A stretch of 64,000 nt of DNA from Variovorax ginsengisoli (GCF_030486595.1 NZ_JAUJZH010000020.1:1-64000), one strand, 5' to 3'; positions 53,199 through 62,857 are shown, counted from the first letter of the stretch. Program-made: numbers and translations. Notes: a model not told the origin generated them from the letters alone.

Positions 53199-54704
53199 AT
53201 GAATGCGCCGCTCAGTTCCGCCGAACAGCGTTCGTTGTCCGCCTCCGCCCGCCAGGCCCAGGTGGTGCAGGCGCTGCGGCCGCTCCTGCCCGCCCATGCG
53301 CTGATCTGGCACGACGAGGACACCGTGCCCTACGAGTGCGACGGCCTCACGGCCTACCGCCAGCGGCCGCTGATGGTGGCCCTGCCCGAGACCGAGGCCC
53401 AGGTCGCGGCCGTGCTCAAGACCTGCCACGGACTCGGCGTGCCGGTGGTGGCGCGCGGTGCCGGCACCGGGCTCTCGGGCGGCGCGATGCCGCATGCGCT
53501 GGGCGTGACCATGTCGCTCGCCAAGTTCAACCGGATCGTCAGGATCGATCCGGTCAGCCGCACCGCGGTGGTCCAGTGCGGCGTGCGCAACCTCGCGATC
53601 AGCGAGGCGGCGGCGCCCTTCAACCTCTACTACGCGCCCGACCCATCGAGCCAGATCGCCTGCACCATCGGCGGCAACGTGGCCGAGAACTCGGGCGGCG
53701 TGCACTGCCTCAAGTACGGCCTCACCCTGCACAACGTGCTGCGGGTGCGCGGCTTCACGGCCGAGGGGGAGGCGATCGAATTCGGCGGCGAGGCGCTCGA
53801 CTGCGCCGGCCTCGACCTGCTGGCGCTGGTGATCGGCAGCGAGGGCATGCTGGCCGTCACCACCGAGGTCACTGTCAAGTTGGTGCCCAAGCCGCAGCTG
53901 GCGCGCTGCATCATGGCCAGCTTCGACGATGTCCGGAAGGCCGGCGATGCGGTGGCCGCGGTCATTGCGGCCGGCATCATCCCGGCCGGCCTCGAAATGA
54001 TGGACAAGCCCATGACCGCCGCGGTCGAGGACTTCGTGCGCGCCGGCTACGACCTCGACGCGGCCGCCATCCTGCTGTGCGAATCGGACGGCACCCCCGA
54101 GGAGGTCGAGGAAGAGATCGGCCGCATGACCGAGGTGCTGCGCCAGTGCGGCGCCACCGCGATCGCCTGCAGCGAGAACGAGGACGAGCGGCTGCGCTTC
54201 TGGAGCGGCCGGAAGAACGCCTTCCCGGCCTCGGGCCGCATCAGCCCCGACTACATGTGCCTCGACTCGACCATCCCGCGCAAGCGGCTGGCCGACATCC
54301 TGCTCGCGATCCAGCAGATGGAGATCAAGTACGGCCTGCGCTGCTGCAACGTGTTCCACGCCGGCGACGGCAACCTGCATCCGCTGGTGCTGTTCGACGC
54401 CAACGACCCCGACGAGCTGCACCGCTGCGAGCTGTTCGGCGCCGACATCCTCGAGACCAGCGTCGCGATGGGCGGCACGGTGTCGGGCGAGCATGGGGTC
54501 GGCGTCGAGAAGCTCAACAGCATGTGCGTGCAGTTCACCGCGGCCGAGAACGAGCAGATGTTCGGCGTCAAGCGGGCCTTCGATCCTGCGGGGCTACTGA
54601 ACCCGGGCAAGGTGATCCCCACGCTGTCGCGCTGCGCCGAGTACGGCAAGCAGGTGTTCCGCGCGGGGCAGGCGATGCCCTTTGCGGACCTGCCGAGGTT
54701 CTGA
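53199..54704 (+). CDS. glcD: glycolate oxidase subunit GlcD
   Basis: A 501-aa FAD-linked oxidase. FAD-binding type-4 motifs are VVARGAGTGLSGGAMPHALG and IGGNVAENSGGVHCLKYGLT. The C-terminal part has HAGDGNLHPLVLFD and GTVSGEHGVGVEK. It oxidises glycolate to glyoxylate as the catalytic subunit with GlcE and GlcF at the membrane. It lies in a conserved order, glcD-glcE-glcF, downstream of the permease. Confidence 0.95.
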   Translation: MNAPLSSAEQRSLSASARQAQVVQALRPLLPAHALIWHDEDTVPYECDGLTAYRQRPLMVALPETEAQVAAVLKTCHGLGVPVVARGAGTGLSGGAMPHALGVTMSLAKFNRIVRIDPVSRTAVVQCGVRNLAISEAAAPFNLYYAPDPSSQIACTIGGNVAENSGGVHCLKYGLTLHNVLRVRGFTAEGEAIEFGGEALDCAGLDLLALVIGSEGMLAVTTEVTVKLVPKPQLARCIMASFDDVRKAGDAVAAVIAAGIIPAGLEMMDKPMTAAVEDFVRAGYDLDAAAILLCESDGTPEEVEEEIGRMTEVLRQCGATAIACSENEDERLRFWSGRKNAFPASGRISPDYMCLDSTIPRKRLADILLAIQQMEIKYGLRCCNVFHAGDGNLHPLVLFDANDPDELHRCELFGADILETSVAMGGTVSGEHGVGVEKLNSMCVQFTAAENEQMFGVKRAFDPAGLLNPGKVIPTLSRCAEYGKQVFRAGQAMPFADLPRF

Positions 54705-54770
54705 ATACCTTGCGGGACAGACCAAGAAACTGCGCAGCAGTTTTTGCTCTGTCCTCAACTGATCAAGACG

Positions 54771-55937
54771 ATGGAATCCACAGCCCTCACAGATATCGCC
54801 GACCGCATCCGCGCCGCCGCAACCGACCGCACGACCCTGAGCATCCGAGGCGGCAACACCAAGGCCTTCTACGGCGAAGCCGCGCACGGCGAGCCCCTCG
54901 AGACCGGCGCGCTCGCCGGCATCGTCAGCTATGAACCGAGCGAGCTGGTCGTCACCGTCGGGGCCGGCACGCCGCTCGCCGAACTCGAGGCGCTGCTGGC
55001 CGGGCAGGGCCAGTGCCTGCCGTTCGAGCCGCCGCGCTTCGCGGCCGGCGGGACCCGCGTCGAGCCCTTGGGCGAGCGCGTCCTGGACGGCGGCTCCGCC
55101 GCAGGGAGCGCAGCGACCGTAGGTGGCATGATCGCGGCCGGGCTCAGCGGCCCCGCGCGCGCCAGCGTCGGCGCGGTGCGCGACTACCTGCTCGGCCTCA
55201 CGCTGGTCAACGGCCGCGGCGAGGTGCTGGTGTTCGGCGGCCAGGTCATGAAGAACGTCGCCGGCTATGACGTGTCTCGGGTGCTGGCCGGTTCGATGGG
55301 TGCCCTCGGCCTGGTCGCGCAGGCCAGCCTCAAGGTGCTGCCGGTGGCACCGGCCGAGGCCACGCTCGAGTTCGCCTGCAGCCAGGCCGATGCGCTGCGC
55401 CTGCTCAACGAGTGGGGCGGCCGGCCGCTGCCGCTCAATGCCAGTGCCTGGCGCATGCGCGACGGTGTCGGCGTGCTGTCGCTGCGCCTGCGCGGCGCAG
55501 TGGCGGCGGTCGAGGCGGCCTGCGCGCAGCTGGGCGGCGAGCGCCAGGATGCCGAGCGCGCGGCGGCCAGCTGGCAGTCGCTGCGCGACCAGCAGCACCC
55601 CTGGTTCAGCGCCGGCGCGGGCGCCTTGTGGCGGCTCTCGGTGCCGCAGACCGCGCCGGTGCTCGACCTCGACGGCGCGCCGCTCGTCGAGTGGCATGGC
55701 GGCCAGCGCTGGTATCTGGCCACACCCGGCGAATCGCAGCGGGTGCGTGCCGCGGCCCGCGCGGCCGGTGGCCATGCGACGCTCTTCAGGCCCGCGCCCG
55801 GGGCCCGCCACGAGCCCCGCTTCGACGCCCTGAGCGCGCCGATCGAGCGCATCCACCGGGCGCTCATGAACGAATTCGATCCCGATGCCGTGTTCGATCG
55901 CGGCCGGCTCCTTCCTGCAAGAACCACCGCGCACTGA
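54771..55937 (+). CDS. glcE: glycolate oxidase subunit GlcE
   Basis: A 388-aa FAD-binding subunit. It has IRGGNTKAFYG, VVTVGAGTPLAELEALLAGQ, GGSAAGSAATVGGMIAAGLS and GQVMKNVAGYDVSRVLAGSM, the last typical of GlcE. The ATG at 54771 fits the family; an earlier in-frame codon at 54744 has no ribosome site. It follows glcD by 66 bp and precedes glcF by 8 bp. Confidence 0.95.
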   Translation: MESTALTDIADRIRAAATDRTTLSIRGGNTKAFYGEAAHGEPLETGALAGIVSYEPSELVVTVGAGTPLAELEALLAGQGQCLPFEPPRFAAGGTRVEPLGERVLDGGSAAGSAATVGGMIAAGLSGPARASVGAVRDYLLGLTLVNGRGEVLVFGGQVMKNVAGYDVSRVLAGSMGALGLVAQASLKVLPVAPAEATLEFACSQADALRLLNEWGGRPLPLNASAWRMRDGVGVLSLRLRGAVAAVEAACAQLGGERQDAERAAASWQSLRDQQHPWFSAGAGALWRLSVPQTAPVLDLDGAPLVEWHGGQRWYLATPGESQRVRAAARAAGGHATLFRPAPGARHEPRFDALSAPIERIHRALMNEFDPDAVFDRGRLLPARTTAH

Positions 55938-55945
55938 AGCTCCGC

Positions 55946-57172
55946 ATGCAAACCGAACTCGCTCCCGAATTCCAGGGCACCGCCGACGGCCGCGAGGCCG
56001 AGGCGATCCTGCGCAAGTGTGTGCACTGCGGCTTCTGTACCGCCACCTGCCCGACCTACCAGCTGCTCGGCGACGAGCTCGACGGTCCGCGCGGGCGCAT
56101 CTACCTCATCAAGCAGGTGCTCGAAGGCAAGGCGCCGACACGCAGCACGCAGCTGCACCTCGACCGCTGCCTGACCTGCCGCAACTGCGAGACCACCTGC
56201 CCGAGCGGCGTGCAATACGGCCACCTGGTCGACATCGGCCGCAAGATCGTCGACCAGAAGGTGCCGCGGCCGATGGGCGAGAGCGCCGTGCGATGGACGC
56301 TCAAGGAGGCCCTGCCTTCGCCGCTCTTCGGCCCGGCGATGAAGCTGGGCCAGTCGGTGCGCGGCCTGCTGCCGGCCGCGCTCAAGGCCAAGGTGCCGGC
56401 GCCGCGGCCCGCGGGTGCCTGGCCCACGCGCACGCATGAGCGCAAGGTGCTGATGCTGGCCGGCTGCGTGCAGCCGTCGATGGCGCCCAACATCAACAGC
56501 GCGACCGCGCGGGTGCTCGACGCCGCCGGCATCCAGGCCGTGGTCGCGCCGGCCGCCGGCTGCTGCGGCGCCGTCCGGTTCCATCTCAACGACCAGGACG
56601 GCGGCCGGATGCAGATGCGCGCCAACATCGATGCCTGGTGGCCGCTGGTCGAGGGCGGCGCGGTCGAGGCGATCGTCATGAATGCCTCGGGCTGCGGCGT
56701 CACGGTGCGCGAGTACGGCCACATCCTGAAGGACGACCCGGCCTATGCCGCCAAGGCCGAGCGCATCAGCGCACTGACCCGCGACCTGAGCGAGCTGCTG
56801 CCCGAACTGGTGCCGGCGCTGAAAGGCCGGGTCGCGGCGCCGGCCGGCGTCGTCGCCTACCACCCGCCGTGCACGCTGCAGCACGGCCAGAAGCTGCGCA
56901 ACGGGGTCGAGGTCAATCTGCGCGCGCTCGGCTTCGACATCCGGGTGGCGGCCAGCGAATCGCACCTGTGCTGCGGCTCCGCCGGCACCTATTCGGTGCT
57001 GCAGCCCGAGCTGGCCTACCCGCTGCGCGACCGCAAGCTGGGCCACCTGAACCAGCTGCAGCCCAGCGCCATCGCGTCGGCCAACATCGGCTGCATCACG
57101 CACCTGCAAAGCGGCACGCAGACGCCCGTGCGGCACTGGATCGAGCTGCTCGACGCCGCGCTGGCGGCCTGA
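55946..57172 (+). CDS. glcF: glycolate oxidase iron-sulfur subunit GlcF
   Basis: A 408-aa Fe-S protein with two 4Fe-4S motifs, CVHCGFCTATCPTY and CLTCRNCETTCP, and two CCG domains (PAAGCCGAVRFH, ESHLCCGSAGTYSVL). It passes electrons from GlcDE to the quinone pool. The ATG at 55946 gives the normal length; the frame is open far upstream only because of the high GC. Last gene of the glc unit; glcG and glcB are not present here. Confidence 0.95.
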   Translation: MQTELAPEFQGTADGREAEAILRKCVHCGFCTATCPTYQLLGDELDGPRGRIYLIKQVLEGKAPTRSTQLHLDRCLTCRNCETTCPSGVQYGHLVDIGRKIVDQKVPRPMGESAVRWTLKEALPSPLFGPAMKLGQSVRGLLPAALKAKVPAPRPAGAWPTRTHERKVLMLAGCVQPSMAPNINSATARVLDAAGIQAVVAPAAGCCGAVRFHLNDQDGGRMQMRANIDAWWPLVEGGAVEAIVMNASGCGVTVREYGHILKDDPAYAAKAERISALTRDLSELLPELVPALKGRVAAPAGVVAYHPPCTLQHGQKLRNGVEVNLRALGFDIRVAASESHLCCGSAGTYSVLQPELAYPLRDRKLGHLNQLQPSAIASANIGCITHLQSGTQTPVRHWIELLDAALAA

Positions 57173-57258
57173 ACGTACAGCATCCGGGGTTCTGGTCCGA
57201 CGCCCGGCGCGACGGCGCCGCGCCAGCATGAAGGCGTGTTCCTACCGGGAGAATTTCC

Positions 57259-57678
57259 ATGCATGCCTTTTCACGAACCCTGTTGCGCGCCGCTGCGCTG
57301 TGCGCCTGCGCAACCGCCCCCTGGTTGGCCCAGGCCCAGACCCCGGTCGTGGCGCCGGCCATGAAGGTCCAGGATGCCGGTCGCTACGTCTGCGGCGGCG
57401 TCGGCTCCGACGAGTCGGTGGCGATGCGCGCCGCCATGAAGGACCACCCGCTGTCGCTGCTGTTCGCCCGCGCCAGCGGCGCCTACCTGGCCGATGTCGA
57501 CGTCATGGTGAAGGACGACAAGGGCGGCACCGCGCTCGCGATGCGCGCCAGCGGCCCGGTCTGCCTGGTCGACCTCCCGGCCGGCCGCTACACGGTCGAG
57601 GCCGCCAGCGAGGGCGTGACCAAGAGCCAGGCCGTGACCTTGGGCGCCGGCCCCAAGACCGCCGATTTCAGGTTCTGA
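57259..57678 (+). CDS. exported carboxypeptidase-regulatory-like protein
   Basis: A 139-aa protein with a signal peptide (LLRAAALCACATAPWLAQAQ). The C-terminal part (VDVMVKDDKGGTALAMRASG, PAGRYTVEAASEGVTKSQ) has the look of a small carboxypeptidase-regulatory/transthyretin-like beta-sandwich. One Cys pair (YVCGG, GPVCLV) may form a disulfide. The ATG follows GGGAGAA. It converges end to end with the peroxidase gene. Function unknown. Confidence 0.75.
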   Translation: MHAFSRTLLRAAALCACATAPWLAQAQTPVVAPAMKVQDAGRYVCGGVGSDESVAMRAAMKDHPLSLLFARASGAYLADVDVMVKDDKGGTALAMRASGPVCLVDLPAGRYTVEAASEGVTKSQAVTLGAGPKTADFRF

Positions 57679-58167
57679 TCAGGCGGCCTGCAAGGCCGCC
57701 TCGATGTCGCGGGCGATCGACTCGGGCTTGTCGAGCGGCGCGTAGCGCTTGACAACCCGGCCGTCCCGGCCGACCAGGAACTTGGTGAAGTTCCACTTGA
57801 TCGCGGTGCTGCCCAGCAGGCCCGGCGCCTCCTTGACCAGCCACTTGTAGAGCGGCGCGGCGGCGGCGCCGTTGACATCGATCTTCTCCATCATCGGGAA
57901 GCTGACGCCGTACTTTTCGGTGCAGAAGGCGCCGATTTCCGCGTTGGTTCCCGGGTCCTGGTGCATGAACTGGTTGGACGGAAAGCCCAGCACGGCCAGC
58001 CCCTGCCCGGCGTATTTCTTGTACAGCGCCTCCAGCCCCTCGAACTGCGGCGTGAAGCCGCATTGGCTGGCGGTGTTGACGATCAGCAGCACCCGGCCGC
58101 GGTACTCGGAAAGCGGGGCCGGCCGGCCGTCGATGCGGCGGGCCTCGAAGTCGTAGACGCTGGTCAT
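57679..58167 (-). CDS. glutathione peroxidase family (Cys type)
   Basis: A 162-aa thiol peroxidase of the GPx fold. The catalytic tetrad is visible: Cys in VNTASQCGFTPQ, Gln in GFPSNQF, and Trp-Asn in IKWNFTKFLVGRDG. There is Cys instead of selenocysteine, as in BtuE/BsaA. It reduces peroxides, probably with thioredoxin. It overlaps the stop of the upstream EamA gene by 4 bp and is probably cotranscribed with it. Confidence 0.95.
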   Translation of the reverse strand: MTSVYDFEARRIDGRPAPLSEYRGRVLLIVNTASQCGFTPQFEGLEALYKKYAGQGLAVLGFPSNQFMHQDPGTNAEIGAFCTEKYGVSFPMMEKIDVNGAAAAPLYKWLVKEAPGLLGSTAIKWNFTKFLVGRDGRVVKRYAPLDKPESIARDIEAALQAA

Positions 58168-59066
58168 GGCAAGTCCTGGGGGGAAAGCATCCGCCGATCA
58201 TCGTCGCCCGCCGGGGCGCGTGCAAACGACGACCACACCGCCGCCGCCACGATCAGCGCGCCGCCGAGCCAGATCCGCGTTTCCATCGTGGCCGCGCCCA
58301 GCGCCACCGACGAGACGCTCGCGAACAGCACTTCCGACAGCATGATCACCGAGGTCGCGCTGGCCGCCAGCCGCGCCGCGCCGTACTGCAGGCAGATGTT
58401 GGCGAAGACGAAACCGGTGCCCAGCAGCAGGGCCCAGCCCCACCAGCCCGGGTCGGCCAACGGCGGCGGCGCCATCGCGCCGAGCGCCGTACCGACCAGG
58501 GCGGTGGCGCCGGCCATCACGGCGCAGCCGCCGAACATCGCCAGCGCCCGGGCCTCGCCGGGGGCGCTGCGCAGCCGGCGCAGCAGGATGTTGGTCACGG
58601 CGAAACCGAAGCCGGCGGCCACGCCCAGCCAGTCCGGCAGGCTGGCCGGCACCGGCCAGTCGGTTTCAGGCGACTTCAGCACCACCGCGACGCCGACCAG
58701 CGCCAGCGCCACCCGGGCGAGCGCCGCGAGGCTCGGCCGCTCGCCCAGGAAAGCCCAGGCCAGCAGCACGCTCCACAGCGGCATCAGGTAGAACAGCAGC
58801 ACCACCCGCACCACGTCGCCCTGCGTCACGGCCCAGTTGAAGCCGACATTGGTCAGGCCCGCCGCCAGCCCCAGCGCCAGCAGCGCCGGCTGCCGGGCGA
58901 ACAGCCCCCAGACGCGCCGCCGCAGCAGCGCCATGGCGAGCGTGACGGCGGCATAGATCAGGCAGGTCGCCCACACCGGATGCAGGCCATGCCCTTCGAG
59001 TTGACGGAAGGGAAACCAGGAGACGCCCCAGACGAAGGCGTTGAAGATCAGCGCGAGAGCGGGCAA
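58164..59066 (-). CDS. EamA/DMT-family transporter
   Basis: A 300-aa membrane protein with ten predicted segments in two EamA repeats (IFNAFVWGVSWFPFRQLEGH begins the first; PDWLGVAAGFGFAVTNILLR the second). PLWSVLLAWAFLGERPS is the typical end of the first repeat. It is probably an exporter of amino acids or metabolites. Its stop overlaps the start of the peroxidase gene. Confidence 0.9.
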   Translation of the reverse strand: MPALALIFNAFVWGVSWFPFRQLEGHGLHPVWATCLIYAAVTLAMALLRRRVWGLFARQPALLALGLAAGLTNVGFNWAVTQGDVVRVVLLFYLMPLWSVLLAWAFLGERPSLAALARVALALVGVAVVLKSPETDWPVPASLPDWLGVAAGFGFAVTNILLRRLRSAPGEARALAMFGGCAVMAGATALVGTALGAMAPPPLADPGWWGWALLLGTGFVFANICLQYGAARLAASATSVIMLSEVLFASVSSVALGAATMETRIWLGGALIVAAAVWSSFARAPAGDDDRRMLSPQDLP

Positions 59067-59082
59067 TGGAAACGGAAACCGG

Positions 59083-60387
59083 TCAGTGGTGCTTGTCGCT
59101 GCGCGCGATGGCGAGCAGGTGCTCGACCTCTTCCGGATGGCGCTTCAGGTTGTGCTGGTGCCAGCGCTTGATGAGCCACATGAAGCCGGCCACCACGACG
59201 CCGAAGGCGGTGATGGCCGAGTAGGCCGACAGGCCGATGCCGGTGCAGGCGCTGTAGAACGCGCCCAGCACCAGGATGCACGACTGCTCATTGAAGTTCT
59301 GCACCGCGATCGAGCGGCCGGCGCCCATCAGGTTGTGGCCGCGGTGCTGCAGCAGCGCGTTCATCGGCACCACCAGGAATCCGCCCAGGCCGCCGAGCAG
59401 GATCAGGAAGGGGACGGCGAGCCAGATGCTGCCGATGAAGTTCATGCCGATGACCAGCAGGCCCATGCCGATGCCCATCGGGATCACCCGCGTGGCCATG
59501 TCCAGTCGCATCTTCATCGAGGCCACGATCGCGCCGACCGCGGTGCCGATCGCCACCACGCCGGTCAGCGACGACGCCTGCGCCGTGTTGTAGCCCAGCG
59601 CCAGCGAGGCCCAGGCCAGCACGATGTACTTGAGGTTGCCGCCGGCGCCCCAGAACAGGGTGGTGGTGGCGAGCGAGATCTGGCCCAGCTTGTCGCGCCA
59701 CAGGCGCGAGTTGCATTGCCAGAAGTCGGGCAGCAGGGCGAACACGTTGCGCACGATGCCGTGCTGCGGGTTGGAGCGCAGCGGCCGCATCTCGACGCCG
59801 GTCAGCGGGATGCGGGTGTTGAACCAGGCGGCAACCATGTAGACCAGGATCAGCGCCGAGATCGCGGCCTCGGGCGGCGTGTTGACACCGGTGTCGACGA
59901 ACGGGAAGTCGAGCGCCAGCAGGTGGCTGGAGAGCGCATGGCCGACCAGCTGCCCGCCGAGCACGATGCCCAGGATGATCGAGGCGATGGTCAGCCCCTC
60001 GATCCAGCCGTTGGCCTTGACCAGCTGGGAGGCCGGCAGCAGCTCGGTCAGGATGCCGTACTTGGCCGGGGAATAGGCCGCGGCGCCGAGCCCGACGATG
60101 GCGTAGGCCATCAGCGGATGCGAGCCGAACAGCATCATCACGCAGCCGACCACCTTGATCGCATTGCTGATGAACATCACCTGGCCCTTGGGCAAGGCGT
60201 CGGCGAAGGCGCCGACCAGCGGCGCCAGCGCCACATAGAAGACGGTGAAGATCGGCACCAGCGCGGCGCGCTGCCACTCCGGCGCGCCGCTGGTTCGCAT
60301 CAGCTCCACAGCAGCAACGAAAAGCGCGTTGTCGGCCAGCGACGAAAAGAACTGGGCCGACATGATGGTGTAGAAACCGCGCTTCAT
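59083..60387 (-). CDS. lplT: lysophospholipid transporter LplT (MFS)
   Basis: A 434-aa major-facilitator protein with ~12 membrane segments. It has MKRGFYTIMSAQFFSSLADN at the start, FADALPKGQVMFISNAIKV and AAYSPAKYGILTELLPASQL, strongly LplT-like. It flips lysophospholipids across the inner membrane. The start at 60387 is the family N-terminus; the frame extends to 60510 without support. Divergent from alr, a common arrangement in Burkholderiales. Confidence 0.92.
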   Translation of the reverse strand: MKRGFYTIMSAQFFSSLADNALFVAAVELMRTSGAPEWQRAALVPIFTVFYVALAPLVGAFADALPKGQVMFISNAIKVVGCVMMLFGSHPLMAYAIVGLGAAAYSPAKYGILTELLPASQLVKANGWIEGLTIASIILGIVLGGQLVGHALSSHLLALDFPFVDTGVNTPPEAAISALILVYMVAAWFNTRIPLTGVEMRPLRSNPQHGIVRNVFALLPDFWQCNSRLWRDKLGQISLATTTLFWGAGGNLKYIVLAWASLALGYNTAQASSLTGVVAIGTAVGAIVASMKMRLDMATRVIPMGIGMGLLVIGMNFIGSIWLAVPFLILLGGLGGFLVVPMNALLQHRGHNLMGAGRSIAVQNFNEQSCILVLGAFYSACTGIGLSAYSAITAFGVVVAGFMWLIKRWHQHNLKRHPEEVEHLLAIARSDKHH

Positions 60388-60560
60388 CGATGAGCTGGCT
60401 GGCCAGTTGGGGGAGGGCTGGCGGTAGTGAAGAAATGGGCCCGCATCAGAGGCGGGTGCGCGGTTATAGCATGGGGTGCGCGATGTCAGAATGGCGCTTT
60501 CCGGCCGCAACGCCGGGCTTTGTTGTGTGAGTGTTTTCAGCTTTTCACCGGGTTTTTGAA

Positions 60561-61649
60561 GTGCCGCGTCCGATCCTTGCCACTGTCCATGCCGCCGCCC
60601 TGCGCCACAACCTCGACCGGGCCCGCCGTTCCGCGCTCGATTCCCGGGTCTGGGCGGTGGTCAAGGCCAACGCCTACGGGCACGGGATCGAGCGGGTTTT
60701 CGACGCCTTCCGCGCGGCCGACGGCTTTGCGCTGCTCGACCTGGCGGAGGCCGAGCGGGTGCGCGCCCTGGGCTGGCGCGGGCCGATCCTGCTGCTCGAG
60801 GGCGTCTTCGAGCCGCGCGACCTCGAACTGTGCTCCCGCCTCGACCTCTGGCACACGGTCCACTGCGACGCCCAGATCGACATGCTGGCCGCCCACAAGA
60901 CCCAGGTGCCGCAGCGCGTCTTTCTCAAAATGAACTCCGGCATGAACCGCCTGGGCTTCACGCCCGAGCGCTTCCGTTCGGCCTGGACGCGGCTCAATGC
61001 CCTGCCGCAGGTCGATGAAATCTCGCTGATGACGCACTTCAGCGACGCCGACGGCGAGCGCGGCATCGCCCACCAGATCGAGGTCTTCGACCGTGCCGCC
61101 CAGGACCTGCCCGGCGAGCGCACGGTCGCCAACAGCGCCGCGACCTTGCGCCACCCGGCCCAGACCCGGGCCGACTGGGTGCGTCCCGGCATCGTGCTGT
61201 ACGGCAGCGCCCCCGATTTCCCCGAGCACGACGCGGCCCACTGGCAGCTGCAGCCAGCCATGACGCTCGCCACCCGGCTGATCGCCGTGCAGACGCTCCA
61301 GGCCGGCGACACCATCGGCTACGGCTCCAGCTTCCGCGCCGAGGGCCCGCTGCGCATCGGCGTCGCCGCGGTCGGCTATGCCGACGGCTATCCGCGGCAC
61401 TGCAGCACGGGCACGCCGGTGCTGGTCGACGGCGTGCGCACGCGCATGGTCGGGCGGGTCAGCATGGACATGATCACGGTCGACCTGACGCCGGTGCCCG
61501 ACGCCGGTTTCGGCTCCGAGGTCACGCTGTGGGGCCGCTCGTCGGCTGGCGCCGTGCTGTCGATCGACGAGGTGGCGCGGGCCGGCGGCACCGTCGGCTA
61601 CGAACTCATGTGCGCCGTCGCGCCGCGCGTACCCGTCGTCCTGGACTGA
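60561..61649 (+). CDS. alr: alanine racemase
   Basis: A 362-aa PLP enzyme. The PLP Lys lies in AVVKANAYGHG, the catalytic Tyr in TIGYGSSFRAEG, and FLKMNSGMNRLGF and RVSMDMITVDLTP are family motifs. It converts L- to D-alanine for peptidoglycan. The GTG at 60561 gives PRPILATVHAAALRHN, the usual N-terminus; the GTG at 60531 is a less likely alternative. It is followed by a perfect palindrome. Confidence 0.95.
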   Translation: MPRPILATVHAAALRHNLDRARRSALDSRVWAVVKANAYGHGIERVFDAFRAADGFALLDLAEAERVRALGWRGPILLLEGVFEPRDLELCSRLDLWHTVHCDAQIDMLAAHKTQVPQRVFLKMNSGMNRLGFTPERFRSAWTRLNALPQVDEISLMTHFSDADGERGIAHQIEVFDRAAQDLPGERTVANSAATLRHPAQTRADWVRPGIVLYGSAPDFPEHDAAHWQLQPAMTLATRLIAVQTLQAGDTIGYGSSFRAEGPLRIGVAAVGYADGYPRHCSTGTPVLVDGVRTRMVGRVSMDMITVDLTPVPDAGFGSEVTLWGRSSAGAVLSIDEVARAGGTVGYELMCAVAPRVPVVLD

Positions 61650-61652
61650 AAT

Positions 61653-61678
61653 CCGCCCGGCAGGCGCCTGCCGGGCGG
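61653..61678. terminator. perfect 26-bp palindrome between alr and the panE-like gene
   Basis: CCGCCCGGCAGGC and GCCTGCCGGGCGG are adjacent with no loop bases between the arms. It starts three bases past the alr stop, between convergent genes. It is a likely bidirectional termination hairpin, although there is no T run. Confidence 0.6.
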
Positions 61679-61736
61679 CTCGATTGGTGCGCCGCAGCAT
61701 GGCGGCCCCGACCGGGCGACGGGGCGCCGAGCCCGC

Positions 61737-62714
61737 TCAGTACAGCCCGAGCTGCCGCGCCCGCAGCCGCGCCAGCCCCAGCAGTGCATCGGTGAACGGC
61801 GTCGCCACGCCGGCGCGTTCGCCGAGTTCGCGCACCGAGGACACCAGCGCGTCGAGTTCCACCGCGCGGCCGGCTTCCACGTCCTGCAGCATCGAGGTCT
61901 TGAAGGCGCCGAGCTTGCGCGTGACTGCGTGGCGATCCTCGGGCGTGTCGGCGATCGGCACGCCGATCCGGGCGCCGACCTCCTTGGCCTCCAGCATGAT
62001 CGTGGAGATGAAGCCGCGCACCAGGTCGTCGTCCAGGATCAGGTCGGTGGTGGCGCCGGTCAGCAGGCTGATCGGGTTGACCGTCATGTTGCCCCAGAGC
62101 TTGTACCAGACGTCCTTCTGGATCTGCGGCGAAAGCTTGGCGTCGAGGCCTGCGCCGGCCAGCAGGTCGAGCAGCGCCCTGGCCCGTGGGGTCGCCTCGC
62201 CCGAGGGCTCGCCGATGATCAGGCCGTTGCCGAAGTGGTGCCGCACCACGCCCGGCGCGTCGAGCGCGCAGCTCGCGTGCACCACGCAGCCGATCACGTG
62301 CCGGGCGGGAATCGCCGCATCGATCTTGCCGCCCGGGTCGACCGCTTCGAGCTGCGCACCGGCCAGCGGGCCACCGAAGCCGCCCTGCAGGAACCACCAG
62401 GGCACGCCGTTCATGGCCGTCAGCACGATGGTGTCGGGGCCCAGCAGCGGCGCGATCCGCTGCGCCACGGCCGGCAGCGAGGGCGCCTTCACCGCGACGA
62501 TGACCAGGTCCTGGACGCCGAGCGCCGAGGGGTCCTCGCTGGCGTTGACCGGCACGCTCACGCGCGAGTCGCCGCTGGCCAGCGTGAGCCCGTCGCGCTT
62601 CAGCGCGGCCAGAGTGGCGCCGCGCGCCACCACGTTGATCGCCGATCCGGTCTGCGCGAGCTTGGCGCCGATCCAGCCGCCGATCGCGCCGGCGCCGTAG
62701 ATGCAAATTTTCAT
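61737..62714 (-). CDS. ketopantoate reductase-family oxidoreductase
   Basis: A 325-aa protein with an N-terminal Rossmann motif (MKICIYGAGAIGGWIGAKLA) and the ApbA/PanE C-terminal domain (VWYKLWGNMTVNPISLLTGA, with the conserved Lys and Asn). It may reduce 2-dehydropantoate, but such genes next to a class II aldolase and a Bug receptor are often catabolic paralogues acting on other 2-oxo acids, so no panE symbol is given. The ATG at 62714 is the family start; the open frame upstream is a GC artefact. Confidence 0.85.
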   Translation of the reverse strand: MKICIYGAGAIGGWIGAKLAQTGSAINVVARGATLAALKRDGLTLASGDSRVSVPVNASEDPSALGVQDLVIVAVKAPSLPAVAQRIAPLLGPDTIVLTAMNGVPWWFLQGGFGGPLAGAQLEAVDPGGKIDAAIPARHVIGCVVHASCALDAPGVVRHHFGNGLIIGEPSGEATPRARALLDLLAGAGLDAKLSPQIQKDVWYKLWGNMTVNPISLLTGATTDLILDDDLVRGFISTIMLEAKEVGARIGVPIADTPEDRHAVTRKLGAFKTSMLQDVEAGRAVELDALVSSVRELGERAGVATPFTDALLGLARLRARQLGLY

Positions 62715-62756
62715 GTTCGGGAGATTCCTTTGCTCTTGGCTTGAGGCTCGCCCTGG

Positions 62757-62840
62757 CCCCCTCCAGGAACACCGCGGAACCGGCTCTGCCGGGCCGCTGG
62801 TGTTGCCCCCGGCAGGGGGTGGGCGGCTACACGAAGTGAG
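62757..62840 (-). repeat. interspersed hairpin repeat, copy 2 (inverted)
   Basis: The minus strand reads CTCACTTCGTGTAGCCGCCC, then ACCCCCTGCCGGGGGCAACA and CCAGCGGCCCGGCAGAGCCG: the same element as at 53068, in the opposite orientation. It fills the gap between the panE-like gene and the aldolase. Confidence 0.7.
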
Positions 62841-62857
62841 CCAACCTGGGGGGAGCT

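Noticed and set aside
55265..57229. Long minus-strand frame opposite glcE and glcF
   Set aside because: Antisense to well-supported genes and with no recognisable motif.
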